Source: Nocardia otitidiscaviarum NBRC 14405 (GTDB taxonomy: Bacteria > Actinomycetota > Actinomycetes > Mycobacteriales > Mycobacteriaceae). From it: a stretch of DNA of 64,000 nt. A program made the position numbers and the translations under genes. Below the pieces are notes generated by a model. It made no database searches. It was not told the DNA's origin and saw only the letters and a list, made by a program, of their open reading frames with translations. The stretch spans positions 1 to 64,000 of the forward strand of contig NZ_BAGD01000088.1 in assembly GCF_000308635.1 (NCBI RefSeq), in the 5' to 3' direction. Positions 51,690 through 59,971 of this stretch are shown here, piece by piece. The first letter of the stretch is position 1. The number at the start of each line of letters is the position of its first letter.

Positions 51690-51780
51690 CGTCTGGTCCC
51701 CTTCTCGACGGGTGAGTCTCAATCTGTGGTTGGCGCCCACGTTAGAGGGCGGCACCGACAAGTTCCGCCGCCGAGCTTAG

Positions 51781-51796
51781 ACGAACAGGTGTTCGA
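51781..51796 (-). promoter_or_regulatory. LexA SOS box upstream of recA
   Basis: Read on the minus strand the site is TCGAACACCTGTTCGT, matching the actinobacterial SOS consensus TCGAAC-N4-GTTCGA at 11 of 12 fixed positions. It is 92 bases before the recA start. LexA control of recA-recX is established in actinobacteria. Confidence 0.88.
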
Positions 51797-51855
51797 TGCA
51801 AGCGACGCGCCCCTCGACACGCGGATCGGTCGGGCGACCCGCCGCGCACGGTCGG

Positions 51856-52788
51856 CTACCGAGGGTCGACGACCGACCGTACCCAGCGCAGACTCGGCCC
51901 CAGACATTGGTCCCGAGCGGTGGCGAACAGCCGCACGCCGGCCGGTCCCGGCCAGTCCGGGGGCAGCATGCGCTCGGGCAGTCCGGGATCGAGGTAGGGA
52001 ATGGTCCGCCATTCGTCCAGCAGCGGGACGAAGATCCGGAACGCCCGCTCGTCGTCATCGACCCACCGCGGCGCCGCCGCACCCCGATCACCCGCCGCCC
52101 CGTCGGCGGCACGCTTCTCGACCGCGTCCGCGTCACCGGCCGTGTCGTCGGCGAAGCCCCTGCCGTGGTGCGCGAGGAAGGCCAGGTACCGCCCGGCGAG
52201 GCCGTCCAGATCCCACCACTGAGCCGCCGCGGTACGCGGCGTCGTCGGCACGGTCATGTCGGTGGCGCGGAAGGTGGTCACGTACTCGTCGAGTCCGAGT
52301 GCGGTGACGATGGCCGCGGCCTCGTCGGCGAGATAGTGCGGGCAGATCCACAGCCCGGGCGCGACCGTCCCGCAGCCGATGGCGGACAGCCTGCGGCGCA
52401 GCTGATGTCGCGCCGCGCGCGCCGATTCCGGAATGCCGAAACAGATCAGCTGCCAGGGATCGTCCTCGCCCATCCGCCGGAAGCCGAAGATACGGGCGTC
52501 GCCCCGGGCGTACATGGCCTCGGCGGCCGGGGTGAGACGGTATCCGCTGCGGCCGCCGCGTGTTTCGGCATCGAGCACACCCTTGCCCTTCAGCCGGGTG
52601 ACCGCCGTGCGCGCGCTCTGCTCGGGCACCCCGAGTGCGGCGAGCAGCCCGCCGAAATCGGCGATGGCGATCCAGCCGCCGAGTTCGCGCACGTACGCGC
52701 CCAGTACGGTCCGCGCCAGCGAGGTGACACTGCCGGGCCGGGAATCGATGTCGTCGAGGATGGCGCCGACGGCGTGGAGTTCAGACAT
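51856..52788 (-). CDS. PaaX-family transcriptional regulator
   Basis: A 310-residue repressor of the PaaX family. The N-terminal winged helix includes LGVPEQSARTAVTRLKGKGVLDAETRGGRSGYRLTP (in two segments). The central region WQLICFGIPESARAARHQLRRRL and WICPHYLADEA is PaaX-typical, and the C-terminal domain ends with the LPPDWPGPAGVRLF block. PaaX itself senses phenylacetyl-CoA. Here the ATG lies within the last codons of kynU, so it is the third gene of a kynA-kynU operon and probably regulates it. Confidence 0.88.
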   Translation of the reverse strand: MSELHAVGAILDDIDSRPGSVTSLARTVLGAYVRELGGWIAIADFGGLLAALGVPEQSARTAVTRLKGKGVLDAETRGGRSGYRLTPAAEAMYARGDARIFGFRRMGEDDPWQLICFGIPESARAARHQLRRRLSAIGCGTVAPGLWICPHYLADEAAAIVTALGLDEYVTTFRATDMTVPTTPRTAAAQWWDLDGLAGRYLAFLAHHGRGFADDTAGDADAVEKRAADGAAGDRGAAAPRWVDDDERAFRIFVPLLDEWRTIPYLDPGLPERMLPPDWPGPAGVRLFATARDQCLGPSLRWVRSVVDPR

Positions 52789-54025
52789 CGAGATCGGCGT
52801 CGAGCTCGGCGCGGATGGCGGCCACTCCGGCGAGCACTTCACCGAACGTGGTGCTCAGCGGGCTCAGGCCCAGGCGGATACCGTGCGGCCGACGGAAATC
52901 GGGCATGACGCCACGCTGCCACAGCCGCGCGGTGATCTCCCGGAACCGGGGGTGGTCGATGGTGACGTGCCCGCCACGCCGGGCCGGATCGATGGGCGAG
53001 GACACCGTCACGCCTCGGGGCAGCAGCCATTCCCGCACGAGATCGAGTGCGAATTCGGTGAGCGCCACCGACTTCGCGCGCACCCGCGGCATCCCGGCCG
53101 CCTCGATGAGGTCGAGCATGTCCTGGATCGGGAGCATCCCCACGATGCCGGGACTGGCGCTGATCACCCGCCGGATGCCGGGCGCGGGCACGTAACCATG
53201 TGCCATGTCGAAGGGATTCTCCCGGCCCATCCAGCCCCAGATCGGCTGCCGGAAATCGGCCAGATGGTCGGCGCGCACATAGGCGAAGGCCGGGGATCCG
53301 GGCCCGCCGTTGAGGTACTTGTAGGTGCATCCGGCCGCGAAATCGACTCCCCAGGTGTCGAGTTCGATCTCCACCGCGCCGACGGAATGGCACAGGTCGA
53401 GCAGCAGCATGGCCCCGGCGGCGTGCGTGACGGCGGTGAGGGCGGGCGCGTCGAGCAGATAGCCGGAGCGGTAGGCGACATGGCTGAGCACCACCAGCGC
53501 GGTGCGTTCGGACACCACCGCGGCCAGGTCCGCGGCGGTGACGCCACCGTCGAAGTCGGCGTCGATCCAGCGCAGCGTCATATCGCTGTCGGCGGCAATG
53601 GATTCCATCAGATAGCGGTCGGTGGGGAAGTTGTCGCGGTCGAGCACGATCTCGGTGCGTCCGGGCCGCATGGCCAGCGCACCGCGCGCGAGCTTGTAGA
53701 GCAGCACGCTGGTGGAGTCGCCCATGGTGGTCTGTCCGGGCGCTGCGCCCAGCAGGGTGCCGCCGATTCGGTCGCCGAGGGTCAGCGGCAGCTCGAACCA
53801 CTCCTCGTCCCAGCCTCGAATGAGTCTGCGGCCCCACGCCTCGGTCACGAACGCGGACAGGCGTTCGGCGGTGCGGCGGGTGGGGCGGCCGAGGGAGTTG
53901 CCGTCGAGATAGGCGACGATCTCCGGATCGTCGTGGCCGACGAACTCGCCCGGATACGCCGCCAGCGGATCGGCGGCGTCGAGAGCCGTTGCCCGAGCGG
54001 TGAAGTCGGTGTCGCTGCGGGTCAT
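52781..54025 (-). CDS. kynU: Kynureninase
   Basis: A 414-residue PLP enzyme that cleaves kynurenine to anthranilate and alanine. The cofactor lysine is in GCTYKYLNGGPGSPAF, preceded by LLLDLCHSVGAVEIEL with the Asp-His motif. YLDGNSLGRP and GDSTSVLLYKL mark the N-terminal half. The start overlaps the kynA stop (ATGA), and the end overlaps the PaaX start by 8 bases. Confidence 0.95.
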   Translation of the reverse strand: MTRSDTDFTARATALDAADPLAAYPGEFVGHDDPEIVAYLDGNSLGRPTRRTAERLSAFVTEAWGRRLIRGWDEEWFELPLTLGDRIGGTLLGAAPGQTTMGDSTSVLLYKLARGALAMRPGRTEIVLDRDNFPTDRYLMESIAADSDMTLRWIDADFDGGVTAADLAAVVSERTALVVLSHVAYRSGYLLDAPALTAVTHAAGAMLLLDLCHSVGAVEIELDTWGVDFAAGCTYKYLNGGPGSPAFAYVRADHLADFRQPIWGWMGRENPFDMAHGYVPAPGIRRVISASPGIVGMLPIQDMLDLIEAAGMPRVRAKSVALTEFALDLVREWLLPRGVTVSSPIDPARRGGHVTIDHPRFREITARLWQRGVMPDFRRPHGIRLGLSPLSTTFGEVLAGVAAIRAELDADLDV

Positions 54026-54816
54026 GGGGCCCCCGTTTCGGTGCGGACGGCGAAGAGTTCCGGAAAGAAGCTGACCTCGAGAGCGCGGCGCAGGAAGCCC
54101 GCGCCGCTGGTTCCCCCGGTCCCCCGCGCGGACCCGATGGTCCGCAGCACCGTCCGCAGATGCCGGAACCGCCACAGCTGGAAGTTCTCCTCCAGGTCGA
54201 CCAGTTCCTCGAAGGTCTCGTAGACCGACCAATACTGCTGCGGGGCTTGATACACCGATTTCACCAAGGGGAGCAGCGCGGGATCGAGTGCGTAGCGTCC
54301 GGTGACATCCCGCTCCAGCGTCGACCGCGGCACCTCCAGTCCGGTGCGCGCCAGGTGCCGCCAGAAGGCGTCGTAGAGCGTGGGTTCGGAGACCAGTGCC
54401 GTCAACTCCGCGGCGGCGTGCGGTTCGTCGGCGAAAACGGCCAGAATCGCGGGATTCTTGTTGCCGAGAATGAATTCCACGGCTCGGTACTGATACGACT
54501 GAAACCCCGAGGAGTTTCCGAGCGCTCCCCGAAACCGCGCGTACTCGGTGGGCGTCAACGTCGCCAGCACCGACCACTGCTCGGTCAGCGTCTGCTGGAT
54601 GTGTTTCACGCGCGCGATGCCCTTGAGCGCGATATCGGGCGCATCGTCGTCGAAAGCCGCACGCGCCGCGCGTATCTCGTGCAGCACCAATTTCAGCCAC
54701 AGTTCCGTGGTCTGGTGCTGAATGATGAACAGCATTTCATCGTGCTGCGGCGGCCTGCTGACCGGATGCTGCGCACCGAGCAGCGTCTCCAGGTCCAGAT
54801 AGGTGCTGTAGGTCAT
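54022..54816 (-). CDS. kynA: Tryptophan 2,3-dioxygenase
   Basis: A 264-residue haem dioxygenase opening the indole ring of tryptophan to N-formylkynurenine. Marks are YLDLETLLGAQHPVS, HDEMLFIIQHQTTELWLKL, FQSYQYRAVEF, and the C-terminal haem histidine segment LWRFRHLRTVLRTIGS followed by GTGGTSGAGFLRRAL. The ATG at 54816 with GGGGA upstream is preferred to the GTG at 54828. No formamidase (kynB) gene is seen nearby. Confidence 0.95.
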   Translation of the reverse strand: MTYSTYLDLETLLGAQHPVSRPPQHDEMLFIIQHQTTELWLKLVLHEIRAARAAFDDDAPDIALKGIARVKHIQQTLTEQWSVLATLTPTEYARFRGALGNSSGFQSYQYRAVEFILGNKNPAILAVFADEPHAAAELTALVSEPTLYDAFWRHLARTGLEVPRSTLERDVTGRYALDPALLPLVKSVYQAPQQYWSVYETFEELVDLEENFQLWRFRHLRTVLRTIGSARGTGGTSGAGFLRRALEVSFFPELFAVRTETGAP

Positions 54817-54865
54817 GGCGGTCCCCACTCAGACGGTGCCGACCACCCCAGGCTAGTACACAACT

Positions 54866-54890
54866 ATGACGTCCGTCACGAATACGTCAT
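54866..54890. promoter_or_regulatory. 25-base inverted repeat upstream of kynA
   Basis: ATGACGT-N11-ACGTCAT, arms perfect, lies 50 bases before the kynA start and 10 bases after the preceding gene. The AT content of the arms and absence of a U-tract favour an operator, perhaps for the operon's own PaaX-type regulator, over a terminator. Confidence 0.55.
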
Positions 54891-54899
54891 TAGACACCA

Positions 54900-55295
54900 C
54901 TAGCCGAGCGTGACCACCTCCGCCCGACCCGACACCACGGTGTCGGTGTGGTCGACGAGCGCGACCCGCACCTGCACGGTCTGCCCCGCCGACAGCGGTG
55001 CGCCGGTCAGCGCGATCACGGCGGACCGGGCGGAGCCATCGCAGATGAGGGCGGAATGGGAGCCCGAGGCCGAGGGGCTGTCCGCCTCGGGCGCGCCGAC
55101 CAGCACTTTGGCGGCGACCACTCCGGCCGTGGGCTCGCAGCTGTAGTCGATGCCGATATTGGCCGGGCCGACGCCCGTGACGTCGATGGAGTTGGCAGCG
55201 ACCGCAGGGGCCGCGGTGGCGACGAGAGCCGTGGCTGTCGCACCGAGAGCGGCCGTCAGCAGGGCCGAGCGGCGGTAGTTCCGAATGGTGCGCAT
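54900..55295 (-). CDS. Small secreted protein of unknown function
   Basis: A 131-residue protein with a clear signal peptide cleaved near APAVAA at about residue 30. The mature domain is beta-rich and has two cysteines (DYSCEPT and LICDGSA), likely a disulfide, with VQVRVALVDHTDTVVSGRAEVVTLG at the end. It resembles small exported immunoglobulin-like proteins of Nocardia. AGGAGG lies about 10 bases before the ATG at 55295. It may have its own promoter. Confidence 0.7.
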   Translation of the reverse strand: MRTIRNYRRSALLTAALGATATALVATAAPAVAANSIDVTGVGPANIGIDYSCEPTAGVVAAKVLVGAPEADSPSASGSHSALICDGSARSAVIALTGAPLSAGQTVQVRVALVDHTDTVVSGRAEVVTLG

Positions 55296-55408
55296 AGATC
55301 GTCGTCCTCCTGGTAGCGGGAACAGATCACCGAACACACTCAGAAGAGATCGCGGTACGCGGGCACCGCGAACTCCATGGTCCCGCACGGCCACGGCGGG
55401 GCACAACC

Positions 55409-55445
55409 GAGCCCCCGCCCGAGGGGCGGGCGCGGACGGGGGCTC
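55409..55445 (-). terminator. Hairpin after the DUF1348 operon
   Basis: GAGCCCCCG (55409-55417) pairs perfectly with CGGGGGCTC (55437-55445). An alternative inner GCCC/GGGC stem also exists. It lies 8 bases beyond the DUF1348 stop on the minus strand. Confidence 0.65.
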
Positions 55446-55453
55446 GACGGGTG

Positions 55454-55906
55454 TCACCGGATCGGCAGCAGTGCGTTCTCCTCCTCCGGACCGCGGGGGC
55501 CGAAGATGCGGCGGTCGGCTTCGGCGATGGGGGTGTCGTTGATGCTGGCCTCGCGCCGCGACATCAACCCCTCGGGGGAGAACTCCCACAGCTCGTTGCC
55601 GTAGCTGCGGTACCACTGGCCGTCCTCGTCGTGCCATTCGTACTGGAAGCGGACGGCGATGCGGTTCTCCCGGAATCCCCAGAGTTCCTTGCGCAGGGCG
55701 TAGCCGTTCTCCTTGGCCCACTTGCGCTTCAGGAAGTCGACGATCTCGGCGCGGCCGGTCATGAACTCATCGCGATTGCGCCACACGGAATCCTCCGTGT
55801 ACGCCTGCGCGACGGTTTCCGGATCGCGGGTGTTCCAGGCGTTCTCGGCGGCGCGAACCTTGGTCTGGGCCGATTCCAGATCGAACGGGGGCAGTGGGGG
55901 TCGCAT
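55454..55906 (-). CDS. DUF1348 / NTF2-like protein
   Basis: A 150-residue SnoaL/NTF2-fold protein of the DUF1348 family. AYTEDSVWRNRDEFMTGRAEIVDFLKRKW, FRENRIAVRFQYEWHDEDGQWYRSYGNE and MSRREASINDTPI (each a short family block) match it. It is the last of a three-gene minus-strand operon with the flavin-binding and VOC genes. Function unknown. Confidence 0.85.
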   Translation of the reverse strand: MRPPLPPFDLESAQTKVRAAENAWNTRDPETVAQAYTEDSVWRNRDEFMTGRAEIVDFLKRKWAKENGYALRKELWGFRENRIAVRFQYEWHDEDGQWYRSYGNELWEFSPEGLMSRREASINDTPIAEADRRIFGPRGPEEENALLPIR

Positions 55907-55930
55907 GGCGGATCCTTTCGGAGGGTGGCT

Positions 55931-56818
55931 TCAGGGGTTCACGGGAGACAGTTCGGACGCACCCCAGCGCAGCGGGCTGGCACCGGCGATCTCGACGACC
56001 TCGGTGGCGGTGAAGTCCACCGTGGCCTGTGAGCCGGGGGCGAATGTCGTGTCGTCCCAGATTATTTCCGCGGTTCCGGTCAGCTGCAGGGTCGAGCCGG
56101 TGCGCCAGTCCGGGATCAGCAGTCCGCAGCGCGGGTCGGCGGCGATATTGCCCAGCGTCATGAACATGGAGTTGCCGCGGTAGTCCGGCCACCGCAGGCG
56201 GGTGGGCGAGAGCACTTGGAGGAAGCCGGGATTGCCGCCGCGGTGGGAGGCGTCGGCATTGCCGTCCGGATCGGCGGAGGCGATGAAGAAGGTGTCGGCG
56301 GCGGTGATCGCCCGCTGCTGCGCGGCGGTCAACTCGGACGATCGGTGCACGGTCACCGCGGACGCGCCGCTCCAGTCGTCGATGGTGCGGCGGGTGATGT
56401 ACTTGGGGCAGTTGGAGTACACCTGGTCGGTGGTGATCCGCAGCCCGCGCTCGGTCGGTTCGGTCACGCCGTTGACGCGCATCCGGCGGCGGCGCTGCGG
56501 TTGCAGGGCGATCATGCCGATGTGCCGGGTGGAACGCAGGGGTTCGGCGAGCGGATCGGCGGCGGTGGGCAGCGCGTCCACCACGATGGTGCGCTCGTCG
56601 GTGGCGCGGGCGAATCCGGCCGGGCCGATCAGCTGGCTCGCCCACAGTCGGCCCGCGTCATCGGCGGCGGCGATCACGACCAGCGGCTGTTCGGCGAGAA
56701 AGGCCGCCGCGGTGTGCGGTATCTCGGCGCGGATCATGCGTCCGACGTGCTGGGCGATATCGGACTGGCCCATGCGCTGCTGCACGGCCACCTCACCCGG
56801 GTGGTAGCTGGTGGTCAT
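55931..56818 (-). CDS. Pyridoxamine 5'-phosphate oxidase-like flavin-binding protein
   Basis: A 295-residue split-barrel protein with two halves. The first has VVIAAADDAGRLWASQLIG and RRRRMRVNGV. The second has FFIASADPDGNADASHRGG and DYRGNSMFMTLGNI with RCGLLIPDW, typical of FMN-binding general stress proteins. It may bind FMN or haem; substrate unknown. It lies between the VOC and DUF1348 genes. Confidence 0.82.
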   Translation of the reverse strand: MTTSYHPGEVAVQQRMGQSDIAQHVGRMIRAEIPHTAAAFLAEQPLVVIAAADDAGRLWASQLIGPAGFARATDERTIVVDALPTAADPLAEPLRSTRHIGMIALQPQRRRRMRVNGVTEPTERGLRITTDQVYSNCPKYITRRTIDDWSGASAVTVHRSSELTAAQQRAITAADTFFIASADPDGNADASHRGGNPGFLQVLSPTRLRWPDYRGNSMFMTLGNIAADPRCGLLIPDWRTGSTLQLTGTAEIIWDDTTFAPGSQATVDFTATEVVEIAGASPLRWGASELSPVNP

Positions 56819-56886
56819 CTCGTTCTCCGGTATTCGTCCGCCCCGGTGCGGGCGCAGCGCCCGCACCGGGTGAATCACGATGTCGG

Positions 56887-57348
56887 TCAGAAGAATCCGC
56901 AGGTGGGGGCGGAGCCACTGGGCGCGGGGGCGGCCTCGGCGCCGCTCGGCGCGTATACCTCGAGCCGGATGCCGTCGGGGTCGCTGAAGAAGATGCCGCC
57001 GGAGGAGGCGCCCTCACCGTGGGCGACGACGCCGTCGTGGGCGAAGCTCACATTCAGATCCTTCAGCACCGACTCCACCGACCGCACCTGCTCCAGGCTG
57101 TCGACCTGGAACGACAGGTGGTGCAGGCCGGGCATCTTCGCCGAGAACTCGCCATCGCTCTGCTGCCACAGGGTCAGCACCAGCTTGCCGTCTGCGCCGA
57201 GGAAGGCGAAGCGCTGCTCACCCTCGGTGCTCGCGCCGAGCTGCTCGAAGCCGAAGGCGCGGCGGTAGAAGTCCACCGAGCGGGTGAGGTCGGTGACGTT
57301 CAAGCCGATGTGGCCGGTGGCGAGCTGGGGTGCGGTGACCGCGGTCAT
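56887..57348 (-). CDS. VOC-family (glyoxalase/bleomycin resistance) protein
   Basis: A 153-residue protein with two beta-alpha-beta-beta-beta modules: GHIGLNVTDLTRSVDFYRRAF at 13-33 and LHHLSFQVDSLEQVR near 76. GGIFFSDPDGIRLEVYAPSG carries the conserved Glu. Metal ligands are His14, His near 77 and that Glu. It is the first gene of the operon, facing the CGNR regulator across repeat motifs. Confidence 0.86.
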   Translation of the reverse strand: MTAVTAPQLATGHIGLNVTDLTRSVDFYRRAFGFEQLGASTEGEQRFAFLGADGKLVLTLWQQSDGEFSAKMPGLHHLSFQVDSLEQVRSVESVLKDLNVSFAHDGVVAHGEGASSGGIFFSDPDGIRLEVYAPSGAEAAPAPSGSAPTCGFF

Positions 57349-57365
57349 GATTTCCTCCGAGGAAG

Positions 57366-57455
57366 CTCTAACTGGTTTGTGTTGTTTTGATGGTTAGAAT
57401 CTAGAAGCAGCGGGGAACCGCTGTCAACCCCCTAAATGATTTGAGTGGTTAGAAT
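57366..57455. promoter_or_regulatory. Repeated GTTAGA motifs in a divergent promoter
   Basis: TGGTTAGAAT occurs twice as an exact direct repeat (57391-57400 and 57446-57455), and an inverted relative CTCTAACTGG lies at 57367-57376. TAGAAT within the second copy could also be a -10. This AT-rich patch sits between the VOC operon and the CGNR regulator gene and is a likely joint operator. Confidence 0.5.
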
Positions 57456-57501
57456 GGCACTGCCGCAACCGAACCGGACCGGAAGCTGGTTACCCTCAGG
57501 C

Positions 57502-58017
57502 ATGCCCGTTCCACGCCCCCACCTCGGAGAGCCGCTCGCCCTGGACCTGCTCAACACCCGCTGGATGAGCGGGGAAGGACTGCAGGATCTGCTCTCCGAC
57601 GTGGCGGGATTGCGGCAATGGCTGGCCGACAACGATCTCGCCGAACGCTGTCCGGCCGACACGGCGACCCTGCACGCCCTCGTGCGGGCACGCGAGGCCA
57701 TCCTGCACGCGGCGCGCGGCGACGATCTCGAGGAGCTCAACGACATCCTCGACCACGGGCGGATCCGCCGCACCCTCACCGCCCACGGCCCCCGGGACGA
57801 GATCGAGGTCCGCGACCCCGCATGGCTACCGGGCTGGCTGGCCGCCGACGATCTGCTGACCCTGATGGCGGCGCCCGACCGCATCAAGCAGTGCGCACAC
57901 CCGCACTGCGTGCTCTGGTTCTACGACACCTCGAAGAACGGCGCCCGGCGGTGGCACTCCATGGCGACCTGCGGCAACCGCGCCAAGGCGGCCCGGCACT
58001 ACGCGCGCAACGCCTGA
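57502..58017 (+). CDS. CGNR zinc-finger (ABATE domain) putative regulator
   Basis: A 171-residue protein. The N-terminal ABATE domain begins GEPLALDLLNTRW. The C-terminal CGNR zinc finger has Cys in QCAHPHCVLWFYD and MATCGNRAKAARHYAR, binding zinc and probably DNA. It reads away from the VOC operon and is a likely regulator of it. Starts at 57445 and 57454 are in frame but run through the repeat at 57446-57455; the ATG at 57502 matches the family N-terminus. Confidence 0.8.
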   Translation: MPVPRPHLGEPLALDLLNTRWMSGEGLQDLLSDVAGLRQWLADNDLAERCPADTATLHALVRAREAILHAARGDDLEELNDILDHGRIRRTLTAHGPRDEIEVRDPAWLPGWLAADDLLTLMAAPDRIKQCAHPHCVLWFYDTSKNGARRWHSMATCGNRAKAARHYARNA

Positions 58018-58027
58018 CGCGCCTAGT

Positions 58028-58219
58028 TCACCACCGCGCCTTGGGCACATCGAATTCGGCGCACAGGGCGCGCCACACATCGCGGGGATCGACCCCCGCC
58101 TCGATGGCTTGCGCCCCGGTCTTCCCCATGGACGGCAGCACGTGGTCGCTCAGCAGCGCATCCCCGCGCGCCGTACCGAACTCGGTGTACAACAGCTCCT
58201 GGAACTCCGTCAACCGCAC
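58028..58219 (-). CDS. DUF3046 protein (Rv2738c-like)
   Basis: A 63-residue protein beginning VRLTEFQELLYTEFG and ending GVDPRDVWRALCAEFDVP, as Rv2738c does. It is a small conserved actinobacterial protein of unknown function that lies near recA. The GTG at 58219 gives the family start. The minisatellite stands immediately upstream, so its promoter may lie in or beyond the repeats. Confidence 0.88.
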   Translation of the reverse strand: MRLTEFQELLYTEFGTARGDALLSDHVLPSMGKTGAQAIEAGVDPRDVWRALCAEFDVPKARW

Positions 58220-58381
58220 GGCCGCGAGCCTACGCGAGGGCACGAACGCCGGTACGAGCCCGGTCCGCGCCCACTCGGCCGCGTGCGGGCGACATCACGC
58301 ACGCGGCCGTCGGAGGCCACCACTCGTCGCAACGCCACGGCTGGTCGGGCGCGCGTCCGCCAAGCACCGAAGCCACCCCGG

Positions 58382-58586
58382 CCGAGAGTGTGTGCGCACC
58401 GCGAGCCACCTCGGCCAGCGATGTGCGCGGCGCGAGCCATCTCGGCTAGCGGTGTGAGTGTGTTCGCACCACGAGCCACCTCGGCTAGCGGCGTGCTCGC
58501 TGTGGGCCACCTCGGCTAGCGGTGTGAGTGTGTTCGCACCGCGAGCCACCTTCGGCTACCGGCGTGCTCGCCGCGAGCCACCTCGG
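58382..58586 (-). repeat. Minisatellite derived from the 3' end of a glycosyltransferase gene
   Basis: Read on the minus strand from the gene's stop, six units begin CCGAGGTGGC or a one- or two-base variant. Their lengths are 31, 40, 31, 39, 31 and 33 bases. Units 2 and 4 share GCGAACACACTCACACCGC. Units 1 to 4 end in TAG, and the gene itself ends GAGGTGGCC...ATCGCTAG, so the array looks like copies of its last 11 codons. A decayed seventh unit begins CCGGGGTGGC below 58382. Confidence 0.8.
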
Positions 58587-59753
58587 CTAGCGATGTGTGC
58601 GCGCTGCGGCGGCCACCTCGTGGCACAGCGGCACGGGGTCCGAGACCACACTCGCGTCGGCGGACGCCTTGCGGGCGCGCTCGGCGAAGGTCGGCTCGTC
58701 GAGTATCCGGCGCACCGCGGTGCGGACGGCCTCGGCGGTGAGCGGGCGGACCAGGAGCGAACTGCCGTGGCGGGCCGCGCGATTGGCCAGCTCCCATTGA
58801 TCGCCGCCACCCGGGACGGTCACCACCGGCACGCCGGCCAGCAGCGATTTCGCCAGCAGCCCGTGGCCGCCGCCGCCGATCACGACAGCGGCGTGCCGCA
58901 GCAACTCGTCCTGTCGACCCAAACCCGCTGTTGCCCACGGTGGCAGCTCGGCGGGCGGGGTGTCCAGCATGGAGATCGCCACCCGCACCCCGGCGCCGTC
59001 GAGCGCCTCGAGCACGGTGTCCACCATGCCGCTGACACCCGTGTGCGCGGTGGACGGCGCGACCATGACCAGCGGGTCGTCACCCGGCGGCAGGTCGAGA
59101 ACATTCGCCGTCGGCTCCCACAGCAGCGGGCCGACCAGGTGCGCGTTGTCCGGCCAATCCGGGCGGGGCACCTCCAACGCGGGCAGGGTCGCGACCAGCC
59201 GCGCCGCGGGACCGGGATCCTCGGGCGGCAGGCCGATGCCCGCCCGGGCTCGCTCGCGCTGCTCCTCGCCCTGCCGGATGGCGCGGGCGGTCATTCCGCG
59301 CAGCACCGCGTCGCGGGCCCGGCCGCTCAGCCCCTCCCCCGGCGCGAGCCCACTTCCGATGGGCGGCAGCCCTTTCGACGGCAGGTACAGCGGATGCGGG
59401 GAGAGTTCCACCCACGGCACCTTCATCCGCTCGGCCGCCATCCCACCGCCCGCGGTGAGCACGTCCGAGACCACCAGATCGGGCAGCATCGCACTCATAT
59501 CGGGCAGGATCTCGGTCGAGATGAAGGCCGCGCGTTCGTGGATCCGCTGGCCGGCGTCGGCATCGTCGTCCTCGGCCCGGGGCGCGAGCCCTTTCAGCCG
59601 CCGCACCCCGATACCGACCTGCTTCGCGGCGTCGAACCACCGCGGCCCGGTGAACAGCACGGGCTCATCGCCCGCCTCGAGAAATCGCAGACACAGGGCG
59701 ATCGCGGGGAACGCATGCCCCGGATCCGGCCCGGCCACCACCGCTACTCGCAC
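58587..59753 (-). CDS. MGT-like UDP-glycosyltransferase (Rv2739c-like)
   Basis: A 388-residue GT-B fold protein of family GT1. The N-terminal VRVAVVAGPDPGHAFPAIALC and C-terminal donor site LLRHAAVVIGGGGHGLLAKSLLAGVPVVTVPGGGDQWE (in segments) are typical. It matches the position and class of Rv2739c. The acceptor is unknown. The GTG at 59753 gives the standard start. The 3' end abuts and resembles the minisatellite. Confidence 0.85.
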   Translation of the reverse strand: MRVAVVAGPDPGHAFPAIALCLRFLEAGDEPVLFTGPRWFDAAKQVGIGVRRLKGLAPRAEDDDADAGQRIHERAAFISTEILPDMSAMLPDLVVSDVLTAGGGMAAERMKVPWVELSPHPLYLPSKGLPPIGSGLAPGEGLSGRARDAVLRGMTARAIRQGEEQRERARAGIGLPPEDPGPAARLVATLPALEVPRPDWPDNAHLVGPLLWEPTANVLDLPPGDDPLVMVAPSTAHTGVSGMVDTVLEALDGAGVRVAISMLDTPPAELPPWATAGLGRQDELLRHAAVVIGGGGHGLLAKSLLAGVPVVTVPGGGDQWELANRAARHGSSLLVRPLTAEAVRTAVRRILDEPTFAERARKASADASVVSDPVPLCHEVAAAARTHR

Positions 59754-59789
59754 GCGCCCAGCGTGCCATATCCGCGGGTGGAACTCAGC

Positions 59790-59826
59790 ACACACCGTTG
59801 CGCAGGGGCGCTACACACCACTGCGC
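59790..59826 (-). repeat. Two direct repeats upstream of the glycosyltransferase
   Basis: ACACACCGTTGCGC (59790-59803) and ACACACCACTGCGC (59813-59826) repeat 23 bases apart, differing at two positions. They lie 37 to 73 bases before the GTG. They may be regulator half-sites in the promoter. Confidence 0.35.
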
Positions 59827-59971
59827 TGGGGCGTTCGGCGCATGACATGCCGGTTATCTATGCCCAGATACGCATATTTCAGTGTCGATATCGCGCCCGC
59901 CTGCCCCTCGCGGGTACGGCTGCACTCGGCTCAGCGGCCGAACCCGTGATCCCGGCGGCGAACCCGAAGAC

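Noticed and set aside
58210..58549. Short minus-strand ORFs (repeated MARGANTLTPLAE) within the minisatellite
   Set aside because: The peptide repeats simply reflect the DNA repeats; there is no ribosome site and units carry in-frame stops in other phases.
58382..58586. CRISPR array
   Set aside because: Units are contiguous and similar throughout, with no unique spacers and no cas genes in the window.
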